DNA of 64,000 bases, from contig NZ_CP012981.1 of assembly GCF_001411495.1 (NCBI RefSeq), positions 124,001 to 188,000 of the forward strand. Direction: 5' to 3'. The notes under the pieces are model-generated. The model was not told where the DNA came from, made no database searches, and was given only the letters and a program-made list of their open reading frames with translations. The DNA comes from Burkholderia cepacia ATCC 25416. GTDB taxonomy: Bacteria > Pseudomonadota > Gammaproteobacteria > Burkholderiales > Burkholderiaceae. Shown here in pieces: positions 1 through 8,775 of this stretch (positions are counted from its first letter, which is position 1; each line of letters starts with the position of its first letter). A program made the position numbers and the translations under genes.

Positions 1-553
1 GCCATGGCAGCAGGTCGAATTCCGGGCCGCGCCGCGCGATGTTGTAGAGGATCTGGTTGGTCGCGCACGCGCCGCCGCCGGCTTCATCGACGAGCTCGGC
101 CATGTCGGCCGTATCGAAGTTGCTGACACCCCAGTGACGGATCTTGCCCGCGCGCTGCAGCGCTTCGAAGCCTTCGACCGTTTCATCGAGCGGCACCGAG
201 CCGCGCCAGTGCAGCAGATACAGGTCGAGGCGATCGGTACGCAGGCGCTTGAGGCTCGCATCGCACGCGGCAACGACGCCGCGCCGGCTCGCATGATGCG
301 GATAGACCTTGCTGACAAGGAACACGTCGTCGCGCAGGCCCGCGAGCGCCTCGCCGACCAGTTCCTCGGTCGCGCCGTCGCCGTACATCTCGGCCGTATC
401 GACCAGCGTCATTCCGAGCGCGACGCCTTCGCGCAGCGCGGCGATCTCGTCCGCGCGCCGGGCCGGCCGCTCGCCCATCTCCCACGTGCCCAGGCCAAGC
501 TTCGGAATCGTCTCGCCGTCCGGCAGGACGACCGTGGCGATCGTGTCTGTCAT
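1..553 (-). CDS. Aldo/keto reductase, C-terminal part beyond window
   Basis: NAD(P)H-dependent cytosolic reductase of the aldo/keto reductase superfamily; the substrate cannot be deduced. The ATG is the complement of 551-553 and opens a 184-residue fragment; roughly the last third of a normal AKR lies beyond base 1. The family's catalytic tetrad is complete in the visible part: Asp52 and Tyr57 in DTAEMYG, Lys82 in FLVSK and His115 in LLHWRG. It is transcribed away from the GntR regulator, with 166 bases between the two starts that must hold both promoters, so control by that regulator is possible but not shown. Confidence 0.88.
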   Translation of the reverse strand, partial: MTDTIATVVLPDGETIPKLGLGTWEMGERPARRADEIAALREGVALGMTLVDTAEMYGDGATEELVGEALAGLRDDVFLVSKVYPHHASRRGVVAACDASLKRLRTDRLDLYLLHWRGSVPLDETVEGFEALQRAGKIRHWGVSNFDTADMAELVDEAGGGACATNQILYNIARRGPEFDLLPW

Positions 554-719
554 GCGTTCCTCGTTGCGGATTCGTGGCCGCGCACCGCGACCCAGGCATG
601 GAATACGACGCATCAGTGTAGTCAATCGGCGCGCAATTCACCTATTGCACGGCAAAAACCGGCTATAACGGCGCCACGCGATGACTTAGAATGGCCGCAA
701 CCTGATCGATACCCACTCC

Positions 720-1466
720 ATGAAGGCATCCACGGACGACCGCTGGCAGGACCTGCGCCCCGACCCCGACAACGACACGCCGCTCTACCTGCAGCTCGCC
801 CGCAAGCTCGGCGACGCGATCCACGACAACCGCTGGACAGCCGGCGAGGCATTGCCCTCCGAGCGCGTGCTGTCCGATGCACTGGGCGTATCGCGCATCA
901 CCGCGCGCAAGGCGATCGCGCTGCTCGTCGAGCAAGGCCTGATTCGCCGCACGCAGGGTGCCGGCAATTTCATCCAGCCGCGCTACGAGGATCCGCTGTC
1001 GCGGCTGTCGAGCTTCAGCGAAATGCTCGAACGGCGCGGCTTCAAGCCGAGCTCGCAATGGCTCGCACGCGAGATCCAGCCGGCGAACCGCGACGAAGTG
1101 ATCCAGCTCGGGCTGTCGCCGGCCGCATCGGTCACGCGCCTGAAACGCCTGCGCCTCGCCGACGGCATCGTGATGGCCGTCGAGAATTCGACGTTTCCCG
1201 CGACGCTGATCCCCGATCCGCAGGCAATCGGCGATTCGCTGTACAGCTATCTCGAAGCGCGCGGCACGCCGATCGTGCGCGCGCTGCAGCATTTCCGCGC
1301 GGTCAACGCGACCGACGAGATCGCCGAGCAGATGGGCATCGCACCGCACGACGCGCTGCTGCTGATCACACGAATCGGCTATACGTCGGACCAGCGCGCG
1401 ATCGAACTGACCGATACCTACTGCCGCAACGACTACTACGACTTCGTCGTCGAACTGCGCAAGTAA
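720..1466 (+). CDS. GntR/HutC-family transcriptional regulator (UTRA domain)
   Basis: A 248-residue DNA-binding regulator. An N-terminal winged helix of the GntR type (about residues 20-88, with PLYLQLARKLGDAI and the recognition segment LPSERVLSDALGVSRITARKA) is followed by a UTRA ligand-binding domain (about 105-245) of the HutC/NagR subfamily. Family members usually sense a small metabolite, often a sugar phosphate, amine or imidazole derivative; the ligand is not readable here. It is divergent from the aldo/keto reductase and convergent with the CoA-transferase gene, whose stop lies about 20 bases beyond. Length is normal for the subfamily (about 240-250). Confidence 0.9.
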   Translation: MKASTDDRWQDLRPDPDNDTPLYLQLARKLGDAIHDNRWTAGEALPSERVLSDALGVSRITARKAIALLVEQGLIRRTQGAGNFIQPRYEDPLSRLSSFSEMLERRGFKPSSQWLAREIQPANRDEVIQLGLSPAASVTRLKRLRLADGIVMAVENSTFPATLIPDPQAIGDSLYSYLEARGTPIVRALQHFRAVNATDEIAEQMGIAPHDALLLITRIGYTSDQRAIELTDTYCRNDYYDFVVELRK

Positions 1467-1487
1467 CGCAGGCCGCGCCGCCGGCGC

Positions 1488-2879
1488 TTATAGCCAGCGC
1501 GCATCGTCGGTGCCGGGCGGCACGGACGGGCGCGCAAGCGACGGCGGTGTCACCGATAACCGCTCGGCGGGCCGCACCGCGTCGAGCATGCCGAACGGCG
1601 ACGCGATGCGCTCGATCCGGTCGCGTACGTCGGCGCGCGCGAAATCGGGTGCCTGCAGGCCGTCCGGCACGATACCGAACGACTGCAGCCAGCGGCCCGT
1701 CTGCGCGAGCGACAGTCGCACGTGCCAGCTTCCCCCTTCGCGTGCCCGGCGCGCGAGCGCGATCATCGCGCCGAACGCCGCGAGATAACCCGTTGCATGA
1801 TCGAGCGCCTGGCACGGCAGGTGGCGCGGCGCGTTCGCGTGCGCGGCCTGCTGTTCCTGCCACGCGATCCCGCTCGCCGACTGCACGAGACTGTCGAAGC
1901 CGCGCCGCTGCGCCCACGGCCCCGCATGCCCGTATGCCGATATCGACACGCACACGATGCCGGGCCGCCGCGCCGCCAGCGCGAGCGGTCCGAAGCCGCG
2001 CGCCGCGAGCGCGCCGGGCCGGTACGACTGCAGGAACACATCCGCATCGCGTGCGAGCGCGTGCAGCGTATCGACGCCCGCGTCGTCGCGCAGGTCGATC
2101 CACGTCGAACGCTTGCCACGCCCGTTGTCGATCACGAGCGGCGCGATGTTCGGCAGGTGCGGGCCGTTGACGAGCAGTGTCTGCGCGCCGTGCGACGCCA
2201 GCGTGCGGCCCGCGACCGGCCCCGCGATGATCCGCGTGAGATCGAGCACGCGCACACCGGCAAGCGGCTGGCCGGCGTCGCCCCCGCCGATCGGCTCGAC
2301 GGGGGCATCGCCGATCCGCTCGATCTCGAACAGCGGCAGCGAGGCGATCGCACGCGCCTGCTCGTGCGCCGACCACTCGTCAGGCGTTCTGATCAATGCG
2401 GCGCACAGCCCGGCCTCGGCCAGCGCGGTGTCGAGTTCTGCGCCGTCCCGCGTGCGGATCGCCGCGGCGACGTCGTCCCGCTTCGCGCCGCAGCCGAGCA
2501 CGCCGAGCATCCCCTGCAGGTGATGCGGAAAGTTTGCGTGCAACTGGATCCAGCGCCCGTCGCGCGTCTCGTAGAAGCCCGTCACCGGATGACGCAACTC
2601 CGGCGGCGGGCCGTCGTCCACGCGCAGATAGCGTTCGCTGCGGAACGCGACGAGCGCGTCGCGCACCGATACGTCGACGGTTTGCGCAACGCCCGTGCGA
2701 AGCCGATGGCATTCGGCCGCCGCGAGCCCGGCTGCCGCGATCGTCGCCGCGGCCAGCGTGCCGACCCGGAAGGTCGACGGCAGCGTCGGGTCCTGCCCCG
2801 TCACGGTCGCGCGTGCCGGCGCGTCGGGGTCGCCGTGTGCGAGCCGCCACAGATGCGTCAACGCGAGTTCGGGTGTCAT
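1488..2879 (-). CDS. Family III (CaiB/BaiF) CoA-transferase, rearranged domain order
   Basis: A 463-residue protein of the CaiB/BaiF family, which moves CoA between carboxylic acids through an aspartyl-CoA intermediate. The usual N-terminal signature (VLDLTRIIAGP) lies at residues 211-221, and the likely catalytic Asp360 is in LDHATGYLAAFGAM. Segments that normally follow the catalytic half come first here: RTGVAQTVDVSV at 61-72 and YETRDGRW at 103-110. The order therefore looks circularly permuted, or like two half-domains fused. Substrate unknown. The ATG (complement of 2877-2879) is the first sensible start. It stands alone, convergent with the GntR gene. Confidence 0.82.
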   Translation of the reverse strand: MTPELALTHLWRLAHGDPDAPARATVTGQDPTLPSTFRVGTLAAATIAAAGLAAAECHRLRTGVAQTVDVSVRDALVAFRSERYLRVDDGPPPELRHPVTGFYETRDGRWIQLHANFPHHLQGMLGVLGCGAKRDDVAAAIRTRDGAELDTALAEAGLCAALIRTPDEWSAHEQARAIASLPLFEIERIGDAPVEPIGGGDAGQPLAGVRVLDLTRIIAGPVAGRTLASHGAQTLLVNGPHLPNIAPLVIDNGRGKRSTWIDLRDDAGVDTLHALARDADVFLQSYRPGALAARGFGPLALAARRPGIVCVSISAYGHAGPWAQRRGFDSLVQSASGIAWQEQQAAHANAPRHLPCQALDHATGYLAAFGAMIALARRAREGGSWHVRLSLAQTGRWLQSFGIVPDGLQAPDFARADVRDRIERIASPFGMLDAVRPAERLSVTPPSLARPSVPPGTDDARWL

Positions 2880-2974
2880 GGGGGGACGAGCCTTGGGGGA
2901 GACAGGATCGAGTCTAGAATTCGCGACCGTCGCGAGCAATCCTGGACGAAAGCCGGTCCGCCAGCGCCGGGAGG

Positions 2975-3298
2975 CTACGTCGGCAGCGATGCGGGCGCGT
3001 GACGCCGGCCGTCGCGCCATGCGACGAGCGGCCACCACCACGCCTGCGCGGCGCGCACGGCGGGCGCGTCGAGCGGACCGAACGCGAACGTCGCGCCGTG
3101 CGCCCCCGCGCTGACCCAGACGCGCATGCCGGGCGTGAGCGTCAGCGAATCGCCGGCGCCGAGCCAGTGATCGTCGATCCGGCCCTCGATCGTCACCCAG
3201 ACCTCGCCGTCGGCCACCTCCAGTGCGGTGCGATCGACGATCCGCCACCGACCGGCCGGCTCGTCGCCTTCGATCACGTAAAGTCGCAGTTCGCGCAT
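2975..3298 (-). CDS. DUF2917 domain protein
   Basis: A 107-residue protein of unknown function. A beta-rich core carries the DUF2917-like pattern (LEVADGEVWVTIEG, then GDSLTLTPGMRVWVSAG), followed by a Trp-rich tail. There is no signal peptide or membrane segment. The start is fixed by a strong AGGAGG ribosome-binding site (complement of about 3303-3308) just upstream of the ATG at 3298. Members are common in Burkholderiales, often beside transporter genes; here the next gene upstream is the divergent MdtD-type transporter. No function is proposed. Confidence 0.75.
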   Translation of the reverse strand: MRELRLYVIEGDEPAGRWRIVDRTALEVADGEVWVTIEGRIDDHWLGAGDSLTLTPGMRVWVSAGAHGATFAFGPLDAPAVRAAQAWWWPLVAWRDGRRHAPASLPT

Positions 3299-3483
3299 GG
3301 CAGCCTCCTGGTCGCACGGGTCCGATGGCACCAGTATTTCGGACAGCGGCAGCACACGGACAGATACGGCGGCAAACACTTTCGGCTGAACTGTACCGGT
3401 CACTCGACGAGGACAGGCACCCGCAGGCCGGACTTCGCACCGCCCTTGCGCCGAACCTGCACGGCGCGACGGCTTTCCCTACA

Positions 3484-4953
3484 ATGTCGGCTGTCCCGCA
3501 CCACCGCCCCGCCCCCATGTTCCAGCGCCCGCCTGCCGCCGCTCCCGGCGAAAAGAACCTCACCCTGATGCTCTGGCTCGTCGCAACGGGCTTCTTCATG
3601 CAGACGCTCGACTCGACGATCGTCAACACGGCGCTGCCGTCGATGGCCGCGAGCCTCGGCGAGTCGCCGCTGCGCATGCAGTCGGTGGTGATCGCGTACT
3701 CGCTGACGATGGCGGTGATGATCCCCGTGTCGGGCTGGCTCGCCGATACCTTCGGCACGCGGCGCGTGTTCTTCAGCGCGATCCTGGTGTTCTCGCTCGG
3801 CTCGCTGCTGTGCGCGAACGCGCATACGCTGCAGCAACTCGTCGCGTTCCGCGTCGTACAGGGGGTCGGCGGCGCGATGCTGCTGCCGGTCGGGCGACTC
3901 GCGGTGCTGCGCACGTTCCCGGCCGAACGCTACCTGTCCGCGCTGTCGTTCGTCGCGATTCCCGGCCTGATCGGCCCGCTGATCGGGCCGACGCTCGGCG
4001 GCTGGCTCGTGAAGATCGCGTCGTGGCACTGGATCTTCCTGATCAACGTGCCGGTCGGCGTCGCGGGCTGCATCGCGACCTTCTATTCGATGCCCGATTC
4101 GCGCAACCCGGCCGTCGGCCGCTTCGACCTGAAGGGCTATCTGCTGCTGACGATCGGCATGGTCGCGATCTCGCTGTCGCTCGACGGCCTCGCCGATCTC
4201 GGCATGCAGCACGCGGCCGTGCTCGTGCTGCTGATCCTGAGCCTTGCGTGCTTCGTCGCATACGGCCTGTACGCGGTGCGCGCGCCGCAGCCGATCTTCT
4301 CGCTCGAGCTGTTCAGGATCCACACGTTCAGCGTCGGGCTGCTCGGCAACCTGTTCGCGCGGATCGGCAGCGGCGCGATGCCGTACCTGATCCCGCTGCT
4401 GCTGCAGGTGAGCCTCGGCTACTCGGCGTTCGAGGCCGGGCTGATGATGCTGCCGGTGGCGGCGGCCGGGATGTTCTCGAAGCGGATCATCACGCGCCTG
4501 ATCACGCGCTACGGCTATCGCAAGGTGCTGCTCGTGAACACGATCATGGTCGGCGTGATGATGGCGAGCTTCGCGCTGATGCGCGACACGGTGCCGGTCT
4601 GGGTGAAGGTCGTGCATCTTGCGCTGTTCGGCGGCTTCAACTCGATGCAGTTCACCGCGATGAACACGCTGACGCTCAAGGATCTCGGCACGGGCGGCGC
4701 GAGCAGCGGCAACAGCCTGTTCTCGCTCGTGCAGATGCTGTCGATGAGCCTCGGCGTCACGGTCGCGGGGGCGCTGCTCGCGACGTTCACGGGCATGCTG
4801 CGCACCGTGACGCCGAGCAACACGCTGCCGGCGTTCCATGCGACGTTCATCTGCGTCGGGATCATCACGGCCGCTTCCGCGTGGATCTTCGCGCAGCTCG
4901 CGCCCGAGATCCGCAGCACCGCGCGCAAGACCGACCCGTCCGAGCGCGCGTGA
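3484..4953 (+). CDS. mdtD: MFS multidrug efflux transporter, MdtD-like (DHA2)
   Basis: Inner-membrane proton antiporter of the 14-TM drug:H+ antiporter family, 489 residues from the ATG at 3484 (a second in-frame ATG lies at 3517). It tracks E. coli MdtD closely: ATGFFMQTLDSTIVNTALP in TM1, SGWLADTFGTRRVFF between TM2 and TM3, FRVVQGVGGAMLLPVGR (motif B/C region), SWHWIFLINVPVG, and MNTLTLKDLGTGGASSGNSL in the second half. In E. coli mdtD sits in the mdtABCD-baeSR operon; here no RND partner or two-component system is adjacent. Export of toxic compounds is a family-level inference. Confidence 0.88.
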   Translation: MSAVPHHRPAPMFQRPPAAAPGEKNLTLMLWLVATGFFMQTLDSTIVNTALPSMAASLGESPLRMQSVVIAYSLTMAVMIPVSGWLADTFGTRRVFFSAILVFSLGSLLCANAHTLQQLVAFRVVQGVGGAMLLPVGRLAVLRTFPAERYLSALSFVAIPGLIGPLIGPTLGGWLVKIASWHWIFLINVPVGVAGCIATFYSMPDSRNPAVGRFDLKGYLLLTIGMVAISLSLDGLADLGMQHAAVLVLLILSLACFVAYGLYAVRAPQPIFSLELFRIHTFSVGLLGNLFARIGSGAMPYLIPLLLQVSLGYSAFEAGLMMLPVAAAGMFSKRIITRLITRYGYRKVLLVNTIMVGVMMASFALMRDTVPVWVKVVHLALFGGFNSMQFTAMNTLTLKDLGTGGASSGNSLFSLVQMLSMSLGVTVAGALLATFTGMLRTVTPSNTLPAFHATFICVGIITAASAWIFAQLAPEIRSTARKTDPSERA

Positions 4954-5133
4954 CGCGTGACGCGCGCCGAACCGGGTCGGCGCGCACCATTGCGGTGCAG
5001 TCCGAGCCGTTCGATGCGCCGGCGATGACCGACGGCCCGGCCGCGACGCGCCGCCGCACGGGGTACGATGCCGTGCACGCTTCTTGCTCGCCTATTCTCT
5101 AGGTAAACTGGCAGTCTTCCTTCGGCCGACATC

Positions 5134-6408
5134 ATGAGCATGATCGAAATCGATCCCCCCGGCTTTCAGCCGCCCCGCCCCGTCGCCGGCGACGACGGGA
5201 ACCGGCGCACCGTGCTGTACGGCGGCTACACCGTGTTCAGCGTGTTCCAGCCCGTTTTCTCGGTGTCGCACCGCCGCGCGATCGGCTATCACGCGTCGCT
5301 GCGTGCGCACGACGAGGACAGCCGCCAGGTGGCGTCACACGAGGTGTTCACGCAGGCGGCGCGGCGCGGCGACCTGCTCGAGCTCGGCCGGCTCGCCGAA
5401 TCGCTGCATCTCGGCAACTTCCACGCGTTCGACAGTCATGACGAATGGCTCTTCCTGAGCCTGCATCCGGCCGCGCTGATGGACACCGTCTACAGCGACG
5501 CCCTGCTCGCGAACCTGAAGGCGCTCGGGCTGCCGCCGCATCGCGTGGTGCTCGAAGTGCCCGAGCAGGCGGGCGGCGAAACGCCGCGCTACGCGGCGAT
5601 CGTCGACGGGCTGCGCAAGGCCGGCTTCCTGATCGCGCTGGTCGGGTTCGGCGCGAAGCATTCGAACATCGACCGCGTGTGGCACCTGCATCCCGACATC
5701 GTCACGCTCGATCGCGGCATCCTCGCGCAGGCAAGCGAGCACTCGCATCTCGAACGCGTGCTGCCGGGGCTCGTGTCGCTGCTGCACGAATCCGGCCAGC
5801 TCGTGCTGATGGGCGGGCTCGCGACCGAGCGCGACGCGCTGATCGCACTCGAGTGCGATGTCGATTTCGTGCAGGGCCAGTATTTCGCGGGGCCGAGCGT
5901 CGAACCGGTGCAACCGCAGGCCGCCGCGGGCTGCATGGATACGCTGTCGGCCGCATTGCGGCTGCGCGTCGCGCAACGCGAGCGCACGCAGGCGGAACGG
6001 CTCGCACCGTACGTCGCGGCGCTCGAGGAAGCGAGCCGGAAGCTCGGCGCGGGCGAGCCGCTCACCGACGCGGCGGCCGTCGTACTCGGGCTGCCCGAGA
6101 CCGCCCGGTGTTTCCTGCTCGACGCATCGGGGCGCCAGATCGGCGACAACGTGCTCGCGCGCGGCAGCGTATCGCAGCGCGCCAAGCGCTTCCGGCCGCT
6201 GCTGCACTCGGAAGGCGCGAGCTGGGAACGGCGCCCGTACTTCATCGACGCGATGCGCGCGCCGGGCCACGTGCACCTGACGTCCCCCTACCTGTCGATC
6301 AACGAGGCGCACCTGTGCGTGACCGCGTCGATCGCCGCGCCGGTCGCGACCGGCATGCAGGTGCTGTGCGTCGACATCAACTGGGAAGCGGCACTCAACC
6401 GCGAATGA
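5134..6408 (+). CDS. Degenerate EAL-domain protein with C-terminal sensory-like domain
   Basis: A 424-residue cytosolic protein. Residues about 32-255 follow the EAL phosphodiesterase fold, but the motifs for c-di-GMP hydrolysis are lost. The EAL-LR position reads HASLR (53-57), the DDFG loop reads VGFG (170-173) with both metal-binding Asp residues gone, and the KxD region reads TLDRG. The end of the fold keeps VDFVQGQYFAGP. Residues about 275-420 resemble the Cache/PAS-like C-terminal domain found in some EAL proteins (LLDASGRQIGDNV, then RRPYFIDAM, SPYLSINEAHLCVTAS). It is therefore more likely a c-di-GMP or protein-binding regulator than an enzyme. Monocistronic. Confidence 0.85.
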   Translation: MSMIEIDPPGFQPPRPVAGDDGNRRTVLYGGYTVFSVFQPVFSVSHRRAIGYHASLRAHDEDSRQVASHEVFTQAARRGDLLELGRLAESLHLGNFHAFDSHDEWLFLSLHPAALMDTVYSDALLANLKALGLPPHRVVLEVPEQAGGETPRYAAIVDGLRKAGFLIALVGFGAKHSNIDRVWHLHPDIVTLDRGILAQASEHSHLERVLPGLVSLLHESGQLVLMGGLATERDALIALECDVDFVQGQYFAGPSVEPVQPQAAAGCMDTLSAALRLRVAQRERTQAERLAPYVAALEEASRKLGAGEPLTDAAAVVLGLPETARCFLLDASGRQIGDNVLARGSVSQRAKRFRPLLHSEGASWERRPYFIDAMRAPGHVHLTSPYLSINEAHLCVTASIAAPVATGMQVLCVDINWEAALNRE

Positions 6409-6427
6409 GCGCACCGCCGCGCCGCGC

Positions 6428-7030
6428 TCACGCGGCGGCGGCCTTGCGCGCGATCAGCCGGTGCACGCGCTTGCCGGACGACGCGCTGACGACCTCGTGC
6501 TCGTCGATCACCTGCGTGCCCGCGCCGAGCGCCGCCCGCATCCGCGCCGAATCGAGCGGCGTGTAAAGGCGGCCGCGCTCGTCGCGCAACGCGCCGTTGC
6601 CGGCCACCCGCCAGCTCATGTACAACGTGCCGCCCGGCATCAGGAGCTCGGCCAGCCGCGCGGCGGCGGCCGCCGCGTCCGCCTGTTCGAGATGCATCAC
6701 GACCGTTTCGCACAGCACGTTGCGAAACGCGCCGGACGGCACGCCGGCCAGCGCCGGCAGTGCGGCCAGCTCGAAGGTGAGGTCCGGATGGCGGCGCCGC
6801 GCCTCGTCGAGCAGTGCGACGCTCGCGTCGTAACCGCGCACGTCGAAGCCGCGCGACGCGAGCCAGGCCGTATCGCGCCCGGCTCCGCAGCCGACGTCCG
6901 CGGTCGGCCCCGGCGAAAAATGCTGCTCCAGCAGCGCGTACATGTCGTCTGGCGCGGCCTGGTCGAGCCAGTCCTGCGCGTATTGCGCGGCATGGGCGTC
7001 GTAGGCATCGAGAGTCGGGCGATCCACCAT
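6428..7030 (-). CDS. Class I SAM-dependent methyltransferase
   Basis: A 200-residue cytosolic methyltransferase of the Rossmann type. Motif I is TADVGCGAGRDTAWLASRG (about 43-61), the acidic end of beta2 is VRGYDASVALL, and a later loop reads GTLYMSWRV. Substrate unknown; the small size and lack of extra domains fit the broad Methyltransf_11/25 group. It is convergent with the EAL gene (19 bases apart) and upstream of the PanE-family gene's end on the same strand. No regulatory signal seen. Confidence 0.85.
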   Translation of the reverse strand: MVDRPTLDAYDAHAAQYAQDWLDQAAPDDMYALLEQHFSPGPTADVGCGAGRDTAWLASRGFDVRGYDASVALLDEARRRHPDLTFELAALPALAGVPSGAFRNVLCETVVMHLEQADAAAAAARLAELLMPGGTLYMSWRVAGNGALRDERGRLYTPLDSARMRAALGAGTQVIDEHEVVSASSGKRVHRLIARKAAAA

Positions 7031-7130
7031 GGTGACAGCTCCGCATAAGCGTCGTATGACGCACCCCGCATCTTGGCCGCAGCACCTGCCGTGCAGCCCC
7101 CCACGCCCCGCGCGTCGGCTTGCGCGGCCC

Positions 7131-8177
7131 CTACGCGGCCCGCACGTCGCCCGCGCGCACCGCCTGCGCGGTCAACTCGGCCCACAGCGCGTCGCCGCGC
7201 CAGGCCGGGCGCGCCGCCGCACGTTCCGCGTCATGCACGAGCGCGCACAGTCGCGCATTGACGGGCGCCTGCGCGCCGACGCGCGCGGCCAGCCGCACGA
7301 CCTCGCCGTTGATCCATTCGACTTCCGTCGCACGCTGCGCCGCGAGATCGTCCGACATCGACGAACGCGCGAGCGGGTCGATCGCGAGCATCCGGCCACC
7401 GAGCACGCGGAACGCGAAATCGGGCAAGTCGAGCACGGCCGGGATCCACGCGGCCGGCAACGGCGTCAACCGCGCAGGCCGGATCGCGGCCAGCGCCAGG
7501 CAGTGCAGCGCTTCGCGCTGCGCGAGCGCGACGCAGCGCCGGTACGCACGTTGCGCGAGTTCGTCGCGCAGCGGCAGGTTCGCGAGCGCATTGACCGCGT
7601 TGTTCAGGTTGAGCAGCAGCTTCGCCCACTGCACGGCCCGCATGTCGCGATGCAGTTCGAGCGGCAGCCCGGCGCGCGCGAATGCGTCGGCAAACGGCTG
7701 CAGCGCGGGAGACGCGTCGGCCGCAAGCGCGCCGGCCGAGCCCTGGTGAAACGCGCCGGGTCCGCGCTCGATCACGTTGAACGGCACCATGCCGGCCAGC
7801 ACGGTTGCTTGGGGCAGCGCCTCGCGCAGCACGTCGGCATTGTGCAGGCCGTTCTGGAAGCTGATCACGACCGTGCCGGGCCTCAGCACGCCGGCAAGCT
7901 GCGCCGCGGCCTCACGCGTCGCGGCCGATTTCACCGCCACGAGCACGAGCCGCGCGGCCGCCGCAGCCGCCGGATCGGTCGTGAACACGACATCGGCCGG
8001 GGCGAGCGTCGCGCGATAGCCGCGCCGGTCGGTCAGCGTCAGCCCGTGCCGACGAATCGCATCGCCGATCCGTGCGCGGCCGACGAGCGTCACCTTCGCG
8101 CCGGCCGCCGCGAGCCGTCCGCCGAGATAGCAGCCGACGGCGCCCGCGCCGAATACGCAGACCGGTGCGTCAGACAT
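7131..8177 (-). CDS. 2-dehydropantoate 2-reductase family protein (PanE/ApbA-like)
   Basis: A 348-residue NADPH-dependent ketopantoate-reductase family enzyme; authentic PanE makes D-pantoate for CoA synthesis. The N-terminal Rossmann motif is VFGAGAVGCYLGG (about 8-20) and the catalytic lysine is in QWAKLLLNLNNAVNAL. It is longer than classical PanE (about 300). Burkholderia genomes often carry several paralogues, so the true substrate could be another 2-oxo acid. Its start overlaps the end of the upstream Mpo1-like gene by 8 bases, indicating co-transcription. Confidence 0.82.
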   Translation of the reverse strand: MSDAPVCVFGAGAVGCYLGGRLAAAGAKVTLVGRARIGDAIRRHGLTLTDRRGYRATLAPADVVFTTDPAAAAAARLVLVAVKSAATREAAAQLAGVLRPGTVVISFQNGLHNADVLREALPQATVLAGMVPFNVIERGPGAFHQGSAGALAADASPALQPFADAFARAGLPLELHRDMRAVQWAKLLLNLNNAVNALANLPLRDELAQRAYRRCVALAQREALHCLALAAIRPARLTPLPAAWIPAVLDLPDFAFRVLGGRMLAIDPLARSSMSDDLAAQRATEVEWINGEVVRLAARVGAQAPVNARLCALVHDAERAAARPAWRGDALWAELTAQAVRAGDVRAA

Positions 8178-8694
8178 GCGAATGCGCGCCGCCGTGCACG
8201 GGGCCGGCCCGCCGCTCGACTTCGCGGCGCACTTCGCCGCGCAGTCCCGCGAAGAACGCGACCTCGGCGACGACGAACAGCGGCCCGACCACCAGGCCGA
8301 CCAGATCGTCGACGAAGGCGGGCTTGCGCCCTTCGAACCAGTGCCCGACGAACTGGACGATCCAGCCGACGACGAACGCGCCGATGCCGGTCGCGAGCCA
8401 TTGCGCGGTCGGCAGCAACGCGAGCGCCTGCGCGGCCCACAGGCTCAGCGCGAACAGCGCGGTCATCACGATCCCGAACCGCAGGTCGAGCCGCAGATAG
8501 AACGCCGCGAACGCGACGGCGAGCAGCAGCGCCGGCGACAGCGCGACGCCGGCCGGCATCCCGAGCGCCGGCCGCGACAGCAGCACCTCGACCGCGAATA
8601 CGATCATCGGGATTCCGACCAGATGCGTCGCGATGTTGCGCGCGTCGCGGTGGTAGGCCGCATATTGGGAAAGATGGTCTTCGAGCGTCTTCAT
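8170..8694 (-). CDS. Mpo1-like (DUF962) membrane protein
   Basis: A 174-residue polytopic inner-membrane protein of the DUF962/Mpo1 family. Yeast Mpo1 is an Fe(II) dioxygenase that alpha-oxidises 2-hydroxy fatty acids. Visible family marks are Tyr/His near the N-terminus (YHRDARNIATHLVGIP) and the conserved WIVQFVGHWFEGRKPA block near residue 120, with about four hydrophobic segments. The chosen ATG (8694) has an AGGAGA site just upstream. It overlaps the start of the PanE-family gene by 8 bases. Whether the bacterial homologue has the same activity is not established here. Confidence 0.82.
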   Translation of the reverse strand: MKTLEDHLSQYAAYHRDARNIATHLVGIPMIVFAVEVLLSRPALGMPAGVALSPALLLAVAFAAFYLRLDLRFGIVMTALFALSLWAAQALALLPTAQWLATGIGAFVVGWIVQFVGHWFEGRKPAFVDDLVGLVVGPLFVVAEVAFFAGLRGEVRREVERRAGPVHGGAHSHV

Positions 8695-8775
8695 CGCGTC
8701 TCCTGGTCGGTGGTTGAGCGCTATGATGCGCGTCACGCCCGAGAACCTCTGTCAGCTACCCGACATCGCGTGCCC

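Noticed and set aside
1488..3914. 808-codon minus-strand frame extending the CoA-transferase upstream
   Set aside because: The added N-terminal part crosses the DUF2917 gene and the start of the MdtD-like gene in other frames and has no family similarity; the ATG at 2879 fits the enzyme.
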